The position numbers and the translations under genes were made by a program. The notes beneath the pieces were generated by a model. That model made no database searches and had not been told where the DNA came from. It worked only from the letters and a program-made list of their open reading frames with translations. Shown here one piece after another: positions 1 through 6,165 of a stretch of 9,889 bases of DNA. This DNA comes from Actinomycetales bacterium. Lineage in GTDB: Bacteria; Actinomycetota; Actinomycetes; Actinomycetales; Cellulomonadaceae. The DNA lies in NCBI GenBank assembly GCA_012514545.1, contig JAAZAC010000182.1, positions 1-9,889 of the forward strand, in the 5' to 3' direction. Every line of letters begins with the position of its first letter. Within the stretch, counting starts at the first letter, position 1.

Positions 1-754
1 CGAGGCCGCCGCCGCGGCGCAGGCCGGCGCGAGTGCGCCGGCCGGACCGGCGACCGGGCCCGCGGAGCCCACGCCCGAGGTGGCGCCCGTGGCGAGCGAG
101 CCCGCACGAGCGCTCGCCGCGCGGGTCGTCGCGGCGCTCGAGGCCGTCGTCGCCGCCCTGCAGGACGCGGAGGCCGAGCTCGGCCGGCTCGACGCCGTCG
201 CCGGGGACGGCGACCACGGCCGGGGCATGGTGCGCGGCACGACGGCGGCCCGGGACGCCGCGCGCGCCGCCGCCGACGCCGGGGCCGGGGCGGGCGACGT
301 GCTCGCCCGGGCGGGCCGCGCGTGGGCCGGTCAGGCCGGCGGGACCAGCGGCGTGCTCTGGGGCGCGATGCTCGAGGCCGCTGCCGAGGTGCTCCCCGAC
401 CGCCCGGAGACCTGGGAGCGGTGGGCGCGCGAGCCCGTGCGGCTCGTCGCCGACGCCGTGGACGCCGCCGCCGCGGCCCTGCGGCGCCTCGGCGGCGCGG
501 AGGTGGGCGACAAGACGATGCTCGACGCGCTCGCGCCGTTCGGCGCGGCGCTCGCCGCCGACCCGGGCGCCCCGCTCGCCGCCGCGTGGCGGGCCGCCGC
601 CGACGCCGCCCGCGCGGCGGCCGAGGCGACCGCGGACCTGCGACCGCGCGTCGGCCGCGCGAGACCCCTCGCCGAACGCTCGGTGGGCACCCCGGACCCG
701 GGGGCCACGTCGCTGGCCCTCGCGGCCCGCGCGGCGGCGGAGGTGGCGTCGTGA
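1..754 (+). CDS. derK: Dihydroxyacetone-kinase family protein, C-terminal DhaL domain (5'-truncated by window edge); probable D-erythrulose kinase
   Basis: The reading frame is open from base 2 to a TGA at 752-754, giving 250 visible residues. The first ~35 are an Ala/Pro-rich stretch typical of the linker joining DhaK and DhaL domains, so I read this as the end of a fused ATP-dependent kinase rather than a stand-alone DhaL. The DhaL domain shows LDAVAGDGDHG (visible residues 63-73). Its three Asp (64, 69, 71) have the spacing of the Mg/nucleotide-binding aspartates of DhaL. It is followed by GGTSGVLWG, GDKTMLDAL and a C-terminal TPDPGATS, all family landmarks. The family phosphorylates dihydroxyacetone or, in the DerK/LerK branch, erythrulose. 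The GTGA overlap with a DerI-like isomerase favours D-erythrulose as substrate; that step is inference, and glycerone remains possible. Confidence in the family is high; the exact substrate and the symbol are tentative. Confidence 0.85.
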   Translation, partial: EAAAAAQAGASAPAGPATGPAEPTPEVAPVASEPARALAARVVAALEAVVAALQDAEAELGRLDAVAGDGDHGRGMVRGTTAARDAARAAADAGAGAGDVLARAGRAWAGQAGGTSGVLWGAMLEAAAEVLPDRPETWERWAREPVRLVADAVDAAAAALRRLGGAEVGDKTMLDALAPFGAALAADPGAPLAAAWRAAADAARAAAEATADLRPRVGRARPLAERSVGTPDPGATSLALAARAAAEVAS

Positions 755-1272
755 ACCGGCCGCTGCGCGTCGTCGTCGGCGCCGACGACGCCGGCCTGGC
801 CTACAAGGAGCGGATCAAGGCCGACCTCGCCGCCGACACCCGCGTCGCCGAGGTCGTCGACGTGGGCGTCGGGGCGGACGACACGACCGCGTACCCGCAC
901 GTCGCGGTCGCGGCGGCCCGGCTCGTCGCGGAGGGGCGCGCGGACCGCGCGGTGCTCGTCTGCGGCACCGGGCTCGGCGTGGCGATCGCGGCCAACAAGG
1001 TCCCGGGGGTGCGCGCCGTCACGGCCCACGACTCCTACTCCGTCGAGCGCGCGGTGCTGTCGAACGACGCCCAGGTGCTCTGCCTCGGCCAGCGGGTGGT
1101 GGGGCTGGAGCTGGCGCGGCGCCTCGTGCGCGAGTTCGTCGGGTACGAGTTCGACCCGGCGTCGCACTCGGCGGCCAAGGTCGCGGTCATCTCCGAGTAC
1201 GAGAGGACCGAGCACGAGAAGACCGAGCACGAGAAGACAGGGCGCGCGCAGGGCTACGCGCCGGAGGGCTGA
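751..1272 (+). CDS. derI: RpiB/LacAB-family sugar-phosphate isomerase, probable D-erythrulose-4-phosphate isomerase
   Basis: This is a 173-residue cytosolic isomerase. The start is the GTG at 751: it overlaps the kinase stop as GTGA and has GGAGG at 739-743, 7 nt upstream, so the two genes should be translationally coupled. The longer open frame to the left only shadows the kinase. Motifs are VVVGADDAG (residues 7-15), where ribose-5-phosphate isomerases usually have GSDHAG; CGTGLGVAIAANK with the family catalytic-type Cys71; and TAHDSYSVERAVLSNDAQVL followed by GQRVVGLELA. The Asp-Asp pair replacing Asp-His, and overall resemblance to the mycobacterial DerI sequence as I remember it, suggest conversion of D-erythrulose 4-phosphate to D-erythrose 4-phosphate rather than ribulose/ribose 5-phosphate. 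The C-terminus carries an extra charged tail containing a duplicated TEHEK. The last 19 bases overlap the convergent kinase gene. Confidence 0.88.
   Translation: MNRPLRVVVGADDAGLAYKERIKADLAADTRVAEVVDVGVGADDTTAYPHVAVAAARLVAEGRADRAVLVCGTGLGVAIAANKVPGVRAVTAHDSYSVERAVLSNDAQVLCLGQRVVGLELARRLVREFVGYEFDPASHSAAKVAVISEYERTEHEKTEHEKTGRAQGYAPEG
1206..1235 (+). repeat. Perfect 15-bp tandem duplication in the isomerase C-terminus
   Basis: GACCGAGCACGAGAA occurs at 1206-1220 and again, with no gap, at 1221-1235. It keeps frame and encodes TEHEK twice. It lies after the last recognisable RpiB element, in a hydrophilic tail that the core fold should not need, so it probably arose by replication slippage. 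Confidence 0.9.
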
Positions 1273-2705
1273 GTCGCCACGAGGTCGGCGAACACCTCGC
1301 GCAGCGCCGGGTAGAGCCGACGGTGCACAGCCGCGACCGGCGGGTACGGCGCGGCGGGGTCGGGGTCGACGTCGTGGCCCGGCGGGTCGGCGGGCGTGTC
1401 GGCGCCGAGGTACGCGTGCGCGATCCGCGCGGCGCCCGCGGCGCTCACCTCGCCGGCCGAGCACACCCGGACGGGCCGCTGCACGACGTCGGCGACGATC
1501 CGCACCCACAGGGGGCTGCGGGCCCCGCCGCCCACCGCGCGGAGCTGGGCCACGCGCCGCCCGGTCGCCCGCTCGAGGTGCTCGACGTGCAGCGCGAGCT
1601 CGAACGCGACGCCCTCGAGCACCGCGCGGTACAGGTGCGCGGGCGTGTGCCGCCCGTGCCAGCCCACGACGGCCCCGCGCGCGAGCGGGTCCCAGTACGG
1701 GGTCTGCGCGGCGTTCCAGTACGGCAGGACGAGCAGGCCCTCCGCGCCCGGCGGCACCTCGGCGGCGGCGGCCTCGAGGTCCGCCCCGCCGCCGAACCGC
1801 TCGCGCACCCACGACGCGAGGTACGCCGCCGCGTTGAGGACGGTCTCGAGCGTGTAGGTCCCCGTGGGCACGCCCGCGAGCGTGCGGAACGCCGCGTCCG
1901 TGACGTAGGCGTCGGAGGCCACGCCCATGACCATGGACGTGCCGAGGTTGAGGTAGGCGACGCCCGGGACGGTCGCGCCGAGCGCCATCCCCGCCGCCTG
2001 CCCGTCGCCGATCCCCGCGACCAGCGGGACGCCGGCGGGCAGGCCGAGCTCCGCGGCGACGTCGGGCAGCAGCGGGCCGATCGGCTCGCCCGCGGGCACG
2101 AGGTCCGGGAGCTGGTCGGCGCGCACGCCCGCGAGGTCGAGCAGCTCGGGCGCCCAGTCGAGCCGGCGCAGGTCGAACAGTCCGAGCGTGTCCGCGGACT
2201 GCGTGCTCGTCGCCCAGCGCCCGGTGAGCCGGTGCGCCAGCACCGCGTGCACGTCCCCCACGCGGGCGGCGCCGCGCAGCGCCTCGGGCTCGTGGCGCGC
2301 GAGCCACGCGAGCTTGTACAGCGCGGGCGTCGTGTCCGGGGGCTTGCCGGACAGCGCGTGCACCGCCGGCGAGCCGAGCGCGGCGATCTCCGCGTGCGCG
2401 CGGCCGTCGAGCCAGAGCACGGCCGGTCGGCGGGGCGTCCCGTCCGCGTCCGCCACGACGAACGTCTCGCGCTGGTGCGTGAGGCACACGGCCGCCACGT
2501 CGCGCCCCCGGCCGCTCGCCGCGACCGCCTCGGCGATCGCGCCGCGCGTCGCCGCCCACCAGTCCGCGGGGTCCTGCTCGTGCCACGCGGGGTGCGGGGT
2601 CGCCGTCGGGACGGGCCGCGCCGCCGTGGCGAGGACGCGCCCGGGCTCGGCGACGACCGCCTTCGCCGCGGTCGTCGAGCAGTCGACGGCGACGACGACG
2701 CTCAC
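1254..2705 (-). CDS. FGGY-family carbohydrate kinase (xylulokinase-like)
   Basis: A 483-residue ATP-dependent sugar/polyol kinase, usual length for the family. The start is GTG at 2705-2703; its GTGA overlaps the dehydrogenase stop codon, with GGAG 8 nt upstream. The N-terminal ASKHA phosphate loop is VAVDCSTTAAK (5-15), then THQRET (76-81) and WLDGRA (98-103). The likely catalytic base is Asp234 in GIGDGQAAG. NLGTSM follows at 253-258, an FGGY signature-2-like segment at 360-370 (RAVLEGVAFEL), and the Gly-rich nucleotide site GGGARS at 392-397. It would phosphorylate a ketose delivered by the neighbouring dehydrogenase. I cannot read substrate specificity from sequence: xylulose-, ribulose- or tetrulose-type substrates are all possible. 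The 3' end overlaps the convergent isomerase gene by 19 bp, leaving no room for a dedicated terminator. Confidence 0.9.
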   Translation of the reverse strand: MSVVVAVDCSTTAAKAVVAEPGRVLATAARPVPTATPHPAWHEQDPADWWAATRGAIAEAVAASGRGRDVAAVCLTHQRETFVVADADGTPRRPAVLWLDGRAHAEIAALGSPAVHALSGKPPDTTPALYKLAWLARHEPEALRGAARVGDVHAVLAHRLTGRWATSTQSADTLGLFDLRRLDWAPELLDLAGVRADQLPDLVPAGEPIGPLLPDVAAELGLPAGVPLVAGIGDGQAAGMALGATVPGVAYLNLGTSMVMGVASDAYVTDAAFRTLAGVPTGTYTLETVLNAAAYLASWVRERFGGGADLEAAAAEVPPGAEGLLVLPYWNAAQTPYWDPLARGAVVGWHGRHTPAHLYRAVLEGVAFELALHVEHLERATGRRVAQLRAVGGGARSPLWVRIVADVVQRPVRVCSAGEVSAAGAARIAHAYLGADTPADPPGHDVDPDPAAPYPPVAAVHRRLYPALREVFADLVATQPSGA

Positions 2706-3715
2706 GCGCCCGGCTCCACGACGACCTTGAGCCCCGCCCGGCTCGCCGCCGCCGCGAACGCCTCCGCCGCGCGGGACAGCGGGAACGTGTGGCTCACGAC
2801 GGAGCGCAGGTCCACCCGGCCGCGCGCGACGAGGTCGATCGCGCGCGGGTAGACGTCGCCCATCCGCCGGGACAGGCGCAGGGTCAGGCCCTTCCGCCGG
2901 GCCGTGGACGCCGGGAACGTCGTGCGGTCGGGCTCGGGGATGCCCGCGAGGACGACCGTGCGGCCGGGCCGGACCGCCTCGACCGCGAGCGCGACCGCCT
3001 CGTCCGTCCCCGCGACCTCGACGGCGAGGTCCGCGCCGCGGCCGCCCGTCGCCTCCGCCAGCCGGGCGAGGACGTCCGGGTCCTGCGGGTCGAGCACGAC
3101 GTCGGCCCCCAGCGCCGCCGCGGCCGCCCGCCGGTGCGCGAGGGGTTCCACGGCGACGACGCGCGCGGCCCCCGCGACGCGGGCGAGCTGCACGGCGCAC
3201 AGCCCGATCGGCCCGGCGCCGACCACGACGACCGTGTGCCCCAGGCGGGGCTTGCCGAGGTCGAGCGCGTGGATCGCGACGCCGAGCGGCTCGAGCATCG
3301 CCACATCCGCGTCGGACAGCGCGTCCGGCACCGGGTGCAGCAGGGCGGTCGGCCAGGCCATGAGCTCGCGCAGCCCGCCGTCGTTGCGGCCGTGCCCCGC
3401 GAAGCGGACGTGCGGGCACATGTTCCGCAGGCCCTCGAGGCACGTCTCGCAGGTGCCGCACGCGTCCGACGGGTCGACGGCGACCCGCGTGCCGGCCAGC
3501 GGGCCGTCCTCGACGACGCCCGCGATCTCGTGCCCGAGGACGAGCGGGGTGTCGAGCACGGCGTCGCCGATGCCGCCGTCGGCGAACCAGTGCAGGTCCG
3601 AGCCGCAGAGCCCGACGGCGGTCACCCGGACGAGGCTCTCGCCGTCGCCCGGCCGCGGTGCCGGCTCCTCCTCGACCCGGACGTCGCCGACCCCGTGCAG
3701 CCGAGCGGACCTCAT
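2702..3715 (-). CDS. Zinc-dependent medium-chain alcohol/polyol dehydrogenase (sorbitol/xylitol/threonine dehydrogenase-like)
   Basis: A 337-residue NAD(P)-dependent MDR enzyme. Catalytic zinc ligands are visible as Cys37 (CGSDLHWF), His62-Glu63 (GHE) and Glu142 (EPLG). The structural zinc site is intact: Cys86, 89, 92 and 100 (C-x2-C-x2-C-x7-C). The Rossmann motif is GAGPIG at 166-171, and an acidic residue (Glu190) at the end of the second beta strand favours NAD+ over NADP+. Such enzymes oxidise sugar alcohols to ketoses. Next to an FGGY kinase (GTGA overlap) and a lactonase-like protein it most likely performs the first step of polyol catabolism, though L-threonine-dehydrogenase-like activity cannot be excluded. 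The ATG at 3715 lies 29 bp after the upstream gene's stop and has only a weak ribosome-binding site (TAGG-like), consistent with operon read-through. Confidence 0.9.
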   Translation of the reverse strand: MRSARLHGVGDVRVEEEPAPRPGDGESLVRVTAVGLCGSDLHWFADGGIGDAVLDTPLVLGHEIAGVVEDGPLAGTRVAVDPSDACGTCETCLEGLRNMCPHVRFAGHGRNDGGLRELMAWPTALLHPVPDALSDADVAMLEPLGVAIHALDLGKPRLGHTVVVVGAGPIGLCAVQLARVAGAARVVAVEPLAHRRAAAAALGADVVLDPQDPDVLARLAEATGGRGADLAVEVAGTDEAVALAVEAVRPGRTVVLAGIPEPDRTTFPASTARRKGLTLRLSRRMGDVYPRAIDLVARGRVDLRSVVSHTFPLSRAAEAFAAAASRAGLKVVVEPGA

Positions 3716-3744
3716 GCGCGGAGCCTACTGGCCGTCGGGGGCGC

Positions 3745-4593
3745 TCAGCCGGCGTAGGGCAGCACCGGCAGGCCCGGCACGTCCGCCCGCAGGCGGAACA
3801 CCGCGCCGGCCGCGGGCTCCGGGTCGTCGAGGTCCTCCCGCGACGTCGTCACGTACAGGTCGCGCAGGTCCGGCCCGCCGAACGCGCACGCCGTGGCCAG
3901 CCGGGCGGGGATCGCGACCTCGGTGACCACCGCGCCGTCGGGCGCGAGGCACACGACCCGGCCGCCCGTGAACATGGCGACCCAGACGTTGCCGGCCGCG
4001 TCGACGGTCAGGCCGTCCGGGAAGCCGTGGTCCGTCCGGTGGAAGGGGCGCCGGCCGGTGAGCTCGCCGTCGACGACGTCGAACACGTCGGTCGTGCGGG
4101 TGAGCGTGTCGTTGTAGTAGGCGCGGGTGCCGTCGGGGCTGAACGCGATGCCGTTGGAGATCGTCACGGCCGGCAGGACGACCTCGGCCCGCCCCGCCGC
4201 GTCGAACCGGTACAGCCGCGCCCCGCCGGCCGCCCGGTCGTAGCGCATCGTCCCCGCGTAGAGCCGGCCCTGCGGGTCGCAGCCGGCCTCGTTGAACCGC
4301 TCGCCCTCGCCCAGCAGGGGCGGCAGCGGGGTGGGCGGTGCGTCGGGCGCGTCCGCGAGGCCGAGGCCCCGCTCCAGCCCGACGACGTACCCCCCGTTCG
4401 TCCGCGGCCGCACGAACGCCGCGATCGGCCCGCCGACGGGCAGCCGGTCGACCCCGCCGTCGGGCCGCAGGGTGAGCAGGTCGCCGGCGAACATGTCGAC
4501 CCAGCGCAGCCCGCCCCACGCGGCGGACCACACGGGTCCCTCGGCGTGGTACGCGAGCGGGTCGGTCACCTGGTCGACGACGACGTCCGGCAT
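3745..4593 (-). CDS. SMP-30/gluconolactonase/regucalcin-family protein, probable sugar lactonase
   Basis: A 282-residue predicted six-bladed beta-propeller, cytosolic with no signal peptide. The divalent-metal ligands of the family align: Glu18 (AEGPVW), Asn147 (ISNGIAFSPDG) and Asp193 (FPDGLTVD). The substrate-side RFN (Arg99, Asn101) sits before the typical GRLYAGTM. Family members hydrolyse aldonolactones; some have other esterase roles. Its position 29 bp ahead of a polyol/sugar dehydrogenase suggests it opens a lactone in the same catabolic route, or that the operon handles an aldose as well as a polyol. The ATG at 4593 is 22 bp after the PAP2 stop. It has no convincing Shine-Dalgarno but does have a TACGCAT element 6 nt upstream, which could mean leaderless initiation. 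Confidence 0.9.
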   Translation of the reverse strand: MPDVVVDQVTDPLAYHAEGPVWSAAWGGLRWVDMFAGDLLTLRPDGGVDRLPVGGPIAAFVRPRTNGGYVVGLERGLGLADAPDAPPTPLPPLLGEGERFNEAGCDPQGRLYAGTMRYDRAAGGARLYRFDAAGRAEVVLPAVTISNGIAFSPDGTRAYYNDTLTRTTDVFDVVDGELTGRRPFHRTDHGFPDGLTVDAAGNVWVAMFTGGRVVCLAPDGAVVTEVAIPARLATACAFGGPDLRDLYVTTSREDLDDPEPAAGAVFRLRADVPGLPVLPYAG

Positions 4594-4612
4594 GCCCCCA
4601 TGCGTACCACGG
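4583..4612 (-). promoter_or_regulatory. Possible -10-like element and leaderless start for the lactonase gene
   Basis: Reading the minus strand, GGTACGCATGGGGGCATG ends in the lactonase ATG. The TACGCAT is placed where an extended -10 would put transcription start at or near the ATG. A closely matching string precedes the PAP2 GTG. No clear -35 is visible and the hexamer is not a perfect TANNNT, so this is only a suggestion. Confidence 0.25.
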
Positions 4613-4615
4613 CGG

Positions 4616-5482
4616 CTACGCCGGCGGCACCGCCGGCCGGCCCGTCACGCGCCCGACGACGTCGACGGCGGCCAGCGCCACGGCGAAGAACAGGACGGCC
4701 GCGACGGCGTCGAGCACGAAGTGGTTGGCCGTGACGACGACGACGAACGTCGTGACGAGCGGGTACGCGACGCCGAGCGCGCGGACGACCCGGCCCCGCC
4801 CGAACCACACGAGCACCGCGCCGACCCACAGCGCCCAGCCCACGTGCATCGACGGCATCGCGGCGTACTGGTTCGACAGCGCGACCAGGTCCTCCGACGG
4901 CGTGAAGCCCCAGAGCACGTACTCCTTGACGGTGTCCACGAACGGCTCACCCACCATGAGCCGCGGCGGCGCGAGCGGGTAGAGCCAGTAGCAGACGAGG
5001 GCCATCAGCGTCATCGTCAGCAGCACGTTCCGGCACCGCGCGTACACCGCGTGCCGGCGCCGGTACAGCCAGACCATGACGACCGCGGTCACCGTGAGGT
5101 GCAGGGTCGCGTAGTAGTAGTTCAGCGGGACGACGAGCCACGGCCGCGCGGCGCCCCAGTGGTTGATCCCGAGCTCGACGTCGACGCCCAGCACGCGCTC
5201 GGCGTGGAGGATCGCCCGCGCGTTGGCCTGCGCCGTCGCGACGTGGTTCGGGATGAGGTTGCGGCTCACCGAGTAGAACGCGTAGACGGTCAGGACGATC
5301 GCGAGCTCGCGCAGCCAGCCGGGCCAGGCGCGCAGCCGCACGAGGCCGCGGGGGGCCGCGGCGAGGGCCGCGGGCTCGGGGCCGTGGAGCGCGGGCTCGG
5401 CGCCGACGGCGGCGGCCGGCGCGGTGCCCGGCGTCACCGCTCGGGGCGTCGCGGGGTCGGCGGGCGCGACGGGCGTGGACAC
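4616..5482 (-). CDS. PAP2-superfamily integral membrane protein (Aur1/Ipt1-like phosphatase or phosphotransferase)
   Basis: A 288-residue polytopic membrane protein. The first ~55 residues are Pro/Ala-rich and probably cytosolic. Hydrophobic segments follow at about 58-78, 115-140, 150-172, 214-228 and 235-252, with a last one at about 255-280. Family catalytic motifs are PSMH (His213) and ANHFVLD (His254, Asp258), the nucleophile/charge-relay pattern of PAP2 lipid phosphatases. The classic KxxxxxxRP first motif is not evident, as in the Aur1/Ipt1 (PAP2_3-type) branch, which includes inositol phosphotransferases. A lipid phosphate or phospho-head-group is the likely substrate, not a soluble sugar, so membership of the sugar operon may be only positional. 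GTG at 5482 is the longest start; GTG at 5437 is an alternative. Stop TAG is at 4616-4618. Confidence 0.85.
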   Translation of the reverse strand: MSTPVAPADPATPRAVTPGTAPAAAVGAEPALHGPEPAALAAAPRGLVRLRAWPGWLRELAIVLTVYAFYSVSRNLIPNHVATAQANARAILHAERVLGVDVELGINHWGAARPWLVVPLNYYYATLHLTVTAVVMVWLYRRRHAVYARCRNVLLTMTLMALVCYWLYPLAPPRLMVGEPFVDTVKEYVLWGFTPSEDLVALSNQYAAMPSMHVGWALWVGAVLVWFGRGRVVRALGVAYPLVTTFVVVVTANHFVLDAVAAVLFFAVALAAVDVVGRVTGRPAVPPA

Positions 5483-5500
5483 GCGCCCATTCGTACCAGC
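5480..5500 (-). promoter_or_regulatory. Possible -10-like element and leaderless start for the PAP2 operon
   Basis: On the minus strand, GGTACGAATGGGCGCGTG runs directly into the PAP2 GTG. TACGAAT is 6 nt before the start codon, leaving no Shine-Dalgarno, which would fit a leaderless transcript. The string matches the one before the lactonase ATG at 15 of 18 bases. No convincing -35 is seen; the upstream DNA is the large hairpin at 5504-5558. Confidence 0.3.
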
Positions 5501-5503
5501 ACC

Positions 5504-5558
5504 GAGGCGCCCGGGGGCACGACTTCAGGGTGGATCTCGCGCCCCCGGGCTCCGCCTC
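5504..5558 (-). terminator. Large inverted repeat between carbonic anhydrase and PAP2 genes, probable terminator
   Basis: GCCCGGGGGC (5509-5518) is perfectly complementary to GCCCCCGGGC (5541-5550) around a 22-nt loop. An outer GAGGC (5504-5508) pairs with GCCTC (5554-5558), giving 15 base pairs interrupted by a 3-nt bulge. It begins about 10 bp past the anhydrase stop codon, where a terminator belongs. It lacks a T-run, as is usual in very GC-rich genomes. It could equally be an operator or terminator-antiterminator for the downstream PAP2 operon. Confidence 0.55.
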
Positions 5559-5566
5559 AGGGTGGA
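5525..5566. repeat. Direct repeat TCAGGGTGGA x2
   Basis: TCAGGGTGGA occurs at 5525-5534 and 5557-5566, start-to-start spacing 32 bp (about three helical turns). The second copy abuts the anhydrase stop codon and the first lies in the loop of the large inverted repeat. It may be a pair of protein-binding sites for the PAP2 operon or a remnant of a small duplication; nothing identifies a binding protein. Confidence 0.5.
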
Positions 5567-5567
5567 G

Positions 5568-6059
5568 TCAGGCCGCCACCTCGTCGAGCCGTCCGGTGGC
5601 CACGTCGAAGACGAAGCCGCGCACGGCGTCGGTCCGCGGCACGAACGGGCTCACCCGCAGCCGCGCGATCGACTGGCGGACGTCCGCCACGACGTCCTCG
5701 AACGCCTCGGCCGCCCACGGCGGCCGCACGCCGACCTCGCGCTCGATCTCCGTGCGGAACGCGTCGTCGCGGAACGTCAGCATCCCGCAGTCGGTGTGGT
5801 GGATGAGCACGATCTCCCGGGTGCCGAGCAGGCGCTGGGAGATGGCGAGCGAGCGGATGACGTCGTCGGTCACGGCGCCGCCGGCGTTGCGGATGACGTG
5901 GGCGTCGCCCTCGGCGAGGCCGAGGACGCGGTGGACGTCCAGGCGGGCGTCCATGCAGGCGACCACGGCGACGCGGCGCGCGGGCGGCAGGGGCAGCGGG
6001 CCGTCGAACGTCGCGGCGTACTCGGCGTTGGCGGCCAGGAGCTCGTCGGTCACGGACAT
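5568..6059 (-). CDS. Beta-class carbonic anhydrase, Rv1284 type
   Basis: A 163-residue cytosolic zinc enzyme interconverting CO2 and bicarbonate, the same length as mycobacterial Rv1284, which it closely resembles. Zinc ligands are Cys35, His88 and Cys91 (HHTDC), with the catalytic dyad Asp37-Arg39 in CMDAR. HVIRNAGG, DDVIRSLAISQRLLGT and the C-terminal GFVFDVATG are also family-typical. The ATG at 6059 was chosen because GGAGG lies at 6067-6071, 7 nt upstream, and the protein then begins like its homologues; the GTG at 6170 in the same frame would add an unrelated basic extension. Upstream are a Cys-rich leader ORF and a strong hairpin, suggesting control by cysteine supply. In Mycobacterium tuberculosis the homologue sits beside sulfate-activation genes, a context that agrees with a sulfur link. 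Confidence 0.95.
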   Translation of the reverse strand: MSVTDELLAANAEYAATFDGPLPLPPARRVAVVACMDARLDVHRVLGLAEGDAHVIRNAGGAVTDDVIRSLAISQRLLGTREIVLIHHTDCGMLTFRDDAFRTEIEREVGVRPPWAAEAFEDVVADVRQSIARLRVSPFVPRTDAVRGFVFDVATGRLDEVAA

Positions 6060-6111
6060 GGCGGGTCCTCCTTCGCAGGCAGGCCGCCGGCGAGCGCGCA
6101 CAACGCGCAGG

Positions 6112-6137
6112 GACGCCACGAGAGAGACGAGGGTTCC
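6112..6137 (-). promoter_or_regulatory. Candidate ECF-sigma-type promoter for carbonic anhydrase
   Basis: On the minus strand GGAAC (6137-6133) is separated by 17 bp from CGTC (6115-6112), the general form of -35/-10 elements used by extracytoplasmic-function sigma factors. A transcript starting just downstream would bypass the leader ORF and keep the anhydrase ribosome-binding site. The GGAAC is also the 3' arm of the leader hairpin, so the match may be coincidental. Confidence 0.3.
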
Positions 6138-6165
6138 GACGGCCGAGGTGGTCAGCGGTCGGAAC
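6133..6165 (-). promoter_or_regulatory. Attenuator-like hairpin overlapping the leader-ORF stop codon
   Basis: In the minus-strand RNA, GUUCCGAC pairs perfectly with GUCGGAAC. After one C-C mismatch, GCUGA pairs with UCGGC (one G-U), closing a 5-nt loop CCACC: 13 pairs in 33 nt. The 5' arm includes the last Cys (partly), Ser and Asp codons and the UGA of the leader ORF, so a ribosome stalled on the Cys codons would control its folding. It is followed by a pyrimidine-rich stretch rather than a U-run, so transcription termination, Rho loading or translational control are all possible. Confidence 0.55.

Noticed and set aside
331..2586. 751-codon minus-strand open frame
   Set aside because: Antisense to the DhaL and isomerase genes and out of frame with the FGGY kinase; Arg/Ala-rich with no family features.
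33..2852. 939-codon plus-strand open frame
   Set aside because: It runs out of frame through the kinase, isomerase and the minus-strand FGGY kinase. Its product is low-complexity Arg/Pro/Gly/Ala with no motif; long shadow frames are expected at this GC content.
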